A DNA stretch of 6,128 nucleotides from Rhodospirillales bacterium (lineage in GTDB: Bacteria; Pseudomonadota; Alphaproteobacteria; Rhodospirillales; Magnetospirillaceae): assembly GCA_030040955.1 (NCBI GenBank), contig JASHSH010000126.1, positions 1 to 6,128 on the forward strand. Direction: 5' to 3'. The notes under the pieces were generated by a model. The model was not told the origin of the DNA. It worked only from the letters and a program-made list of their open reading frames with translations, and did no database searches. Within the stretch, counting starts at the first letter, position 1. Every line of letters begins with the position of its first letter. A program made the position numbers and the translations under genes. Positions 5,700 through 6,128 of this stretch are shown here, piece after piece.

Positions 5700-6128
5700 T
5701 CAGTGCGCGCGCGGGCCCTCGGCCGCGCGCAACGCGGGCGCGGACCCGCTGTCGATCCGGCGCTTCAGCAGATACACGGTCTTGAGAACGCGCCAGACAT
5801 TGCTCGGGCGGAACGCCTTGCTGGAGCCTTCCCGGCGTTCGGCGATCACCGTGCCGACGATGGCGTAGGTCGCGCCCCTCCGCAGCAGCTTGATCACCGC
5901 TTCCGCCTGATAGGCGAAGCTGTCGGTCTCGATGGTGATCTGCCGCAGCAGGTCCGTCTTGTGGACGACGAGACCGTTGTAATAGGGGACCCGGAGGCCG
6001 AACAGCGCATTCAGCAGAATCACGAATCCGCGCGACGCCAGACGGCGGGACCAGGGACGGACTTCCGGATTGAGCACATACGGAATCACCATGTCCGCGT
6101 CGCCGATTGCGCGCAGGATGGGCACGAT
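5700..6128 (-). CDS. Family 2 glycosyltransferase, C-terminal part (cut by the window edge)
   Basis: The minus-strand frame stays open from the right edge to a TGA at 5702-5700 and gives the last 142 or so residues. It matches the second half of a GT-A fold family 2 glycosyltransferase of the dolichol/polyprenyl-phosphate sugar transferase type: an ADMVIPY strand, a conserved Arg-rich stretch with RPWSRRLASR, LLNALFGLRVPYYNGLVVH (the usual acceptor-site region), SFAYQAEAVIKLLRRG (the E-containing helix) and AERREGSSKAFRPSN (the R..G.S loop near the end). The DXD metal site and nucleotide-binding half lie outside the window. A GTG at 6125-6123 is only an internal valine codon. No membrane helix is obvious in this part, so it is probably a cytoplasmic enzyme acting at the membrane face. 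It points toward the radical SAM gene and the two stops are 12 bases apart. Donor and acceptor cannot be told. Confidence 0.82.
   Translation of the reverse strand: MVPILRAIGDADMVIPYVLNPEVRPWSRRLASRGFVILLNALFGLRVPYYNGLVVHKTDLLRQITIETDSFAYQAEAVIKLLRRGATYAIVGTVIAERREGSSKAFRPSNVWRVLKTVYLLKRRIDSGSAPALRAAEGPRAH

Noticed and set aside
4619..5785. 388-codon plus-strand frame overlapping the radical SAM gene and running past its stop
   Set aside because: Arg/Ala/Gly-rich out-of-frame translation without motifs; the radical SAM frame explains this DNA.

Overview
The window is high-GC DNA, visibly GC-rich throughout with strongly G/C third codon positions in the real genes. It suggests a Gram-negative proteobacterium; an alphaproteobacterium seems most likely from codon use and gene style, but no marker gene here settles the taxonomy. 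There are seven supported coding regions. Six lie on the plus strand and the last, on the minus strand, is cut by the right edge. I see no rRNA, tRNA, CRISPR array, insertion sequence or transposase.

Layout. Positions 1-244 hold no recognisable gene; at most they contain the end of an upstream reading frame (to 134) and a candidate extended -10 promoter element. Next comes a YdcF/ElyC-type membrane protein (DUF218, 245-1069). A 151-base spacer with a small hairpin and a weak promoter candidate follows. After it is a flippase-like integral membrane protein of the lysylphosphatidylglycerol synthase TM-domain family (1221-2231), without the MprF catalytic domain. Two small membrane proteins follow (2266-2781 and 2778-3323). 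Each has three predicted membrane helices and a winged-helix-like tail. They look like diverged tandem duplicates, joined by an ATGA stop/start overlap. Next are an unrecognised 392-residue soluble protein (3359-4537) and a radical SAM enzyme with a cysteine-containing, SPASM/twitch-like C-terminal extension (4566-5687); both have clear Shine-Dalgarno sequences. On the opposite strand, ending 12 bases past the radical SAM stop, is the C-terminal part of a family 2 glycosyltransferase.

Working together (inference). A YdcF/ElyC protein, a flippase-like protein and a glycosyltransferase point to envelope glycan or polyprenyl/phospholipid-linked metabolism. The plus-strand genes from 1221 to 5687 share one direction with short gaps (34, -4, 35 and 28 bases), so they may be one operon, possibly with an internal start before the soluble protein. 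No short precursor-peptide gene is visible beside the radical SAM enzyme, so a RiPP role is not supported. The pair of membrane/winged-helix proteins, the unknown protein and the radical SAM enzyme are the part most likely to be an undescribed functional unit.
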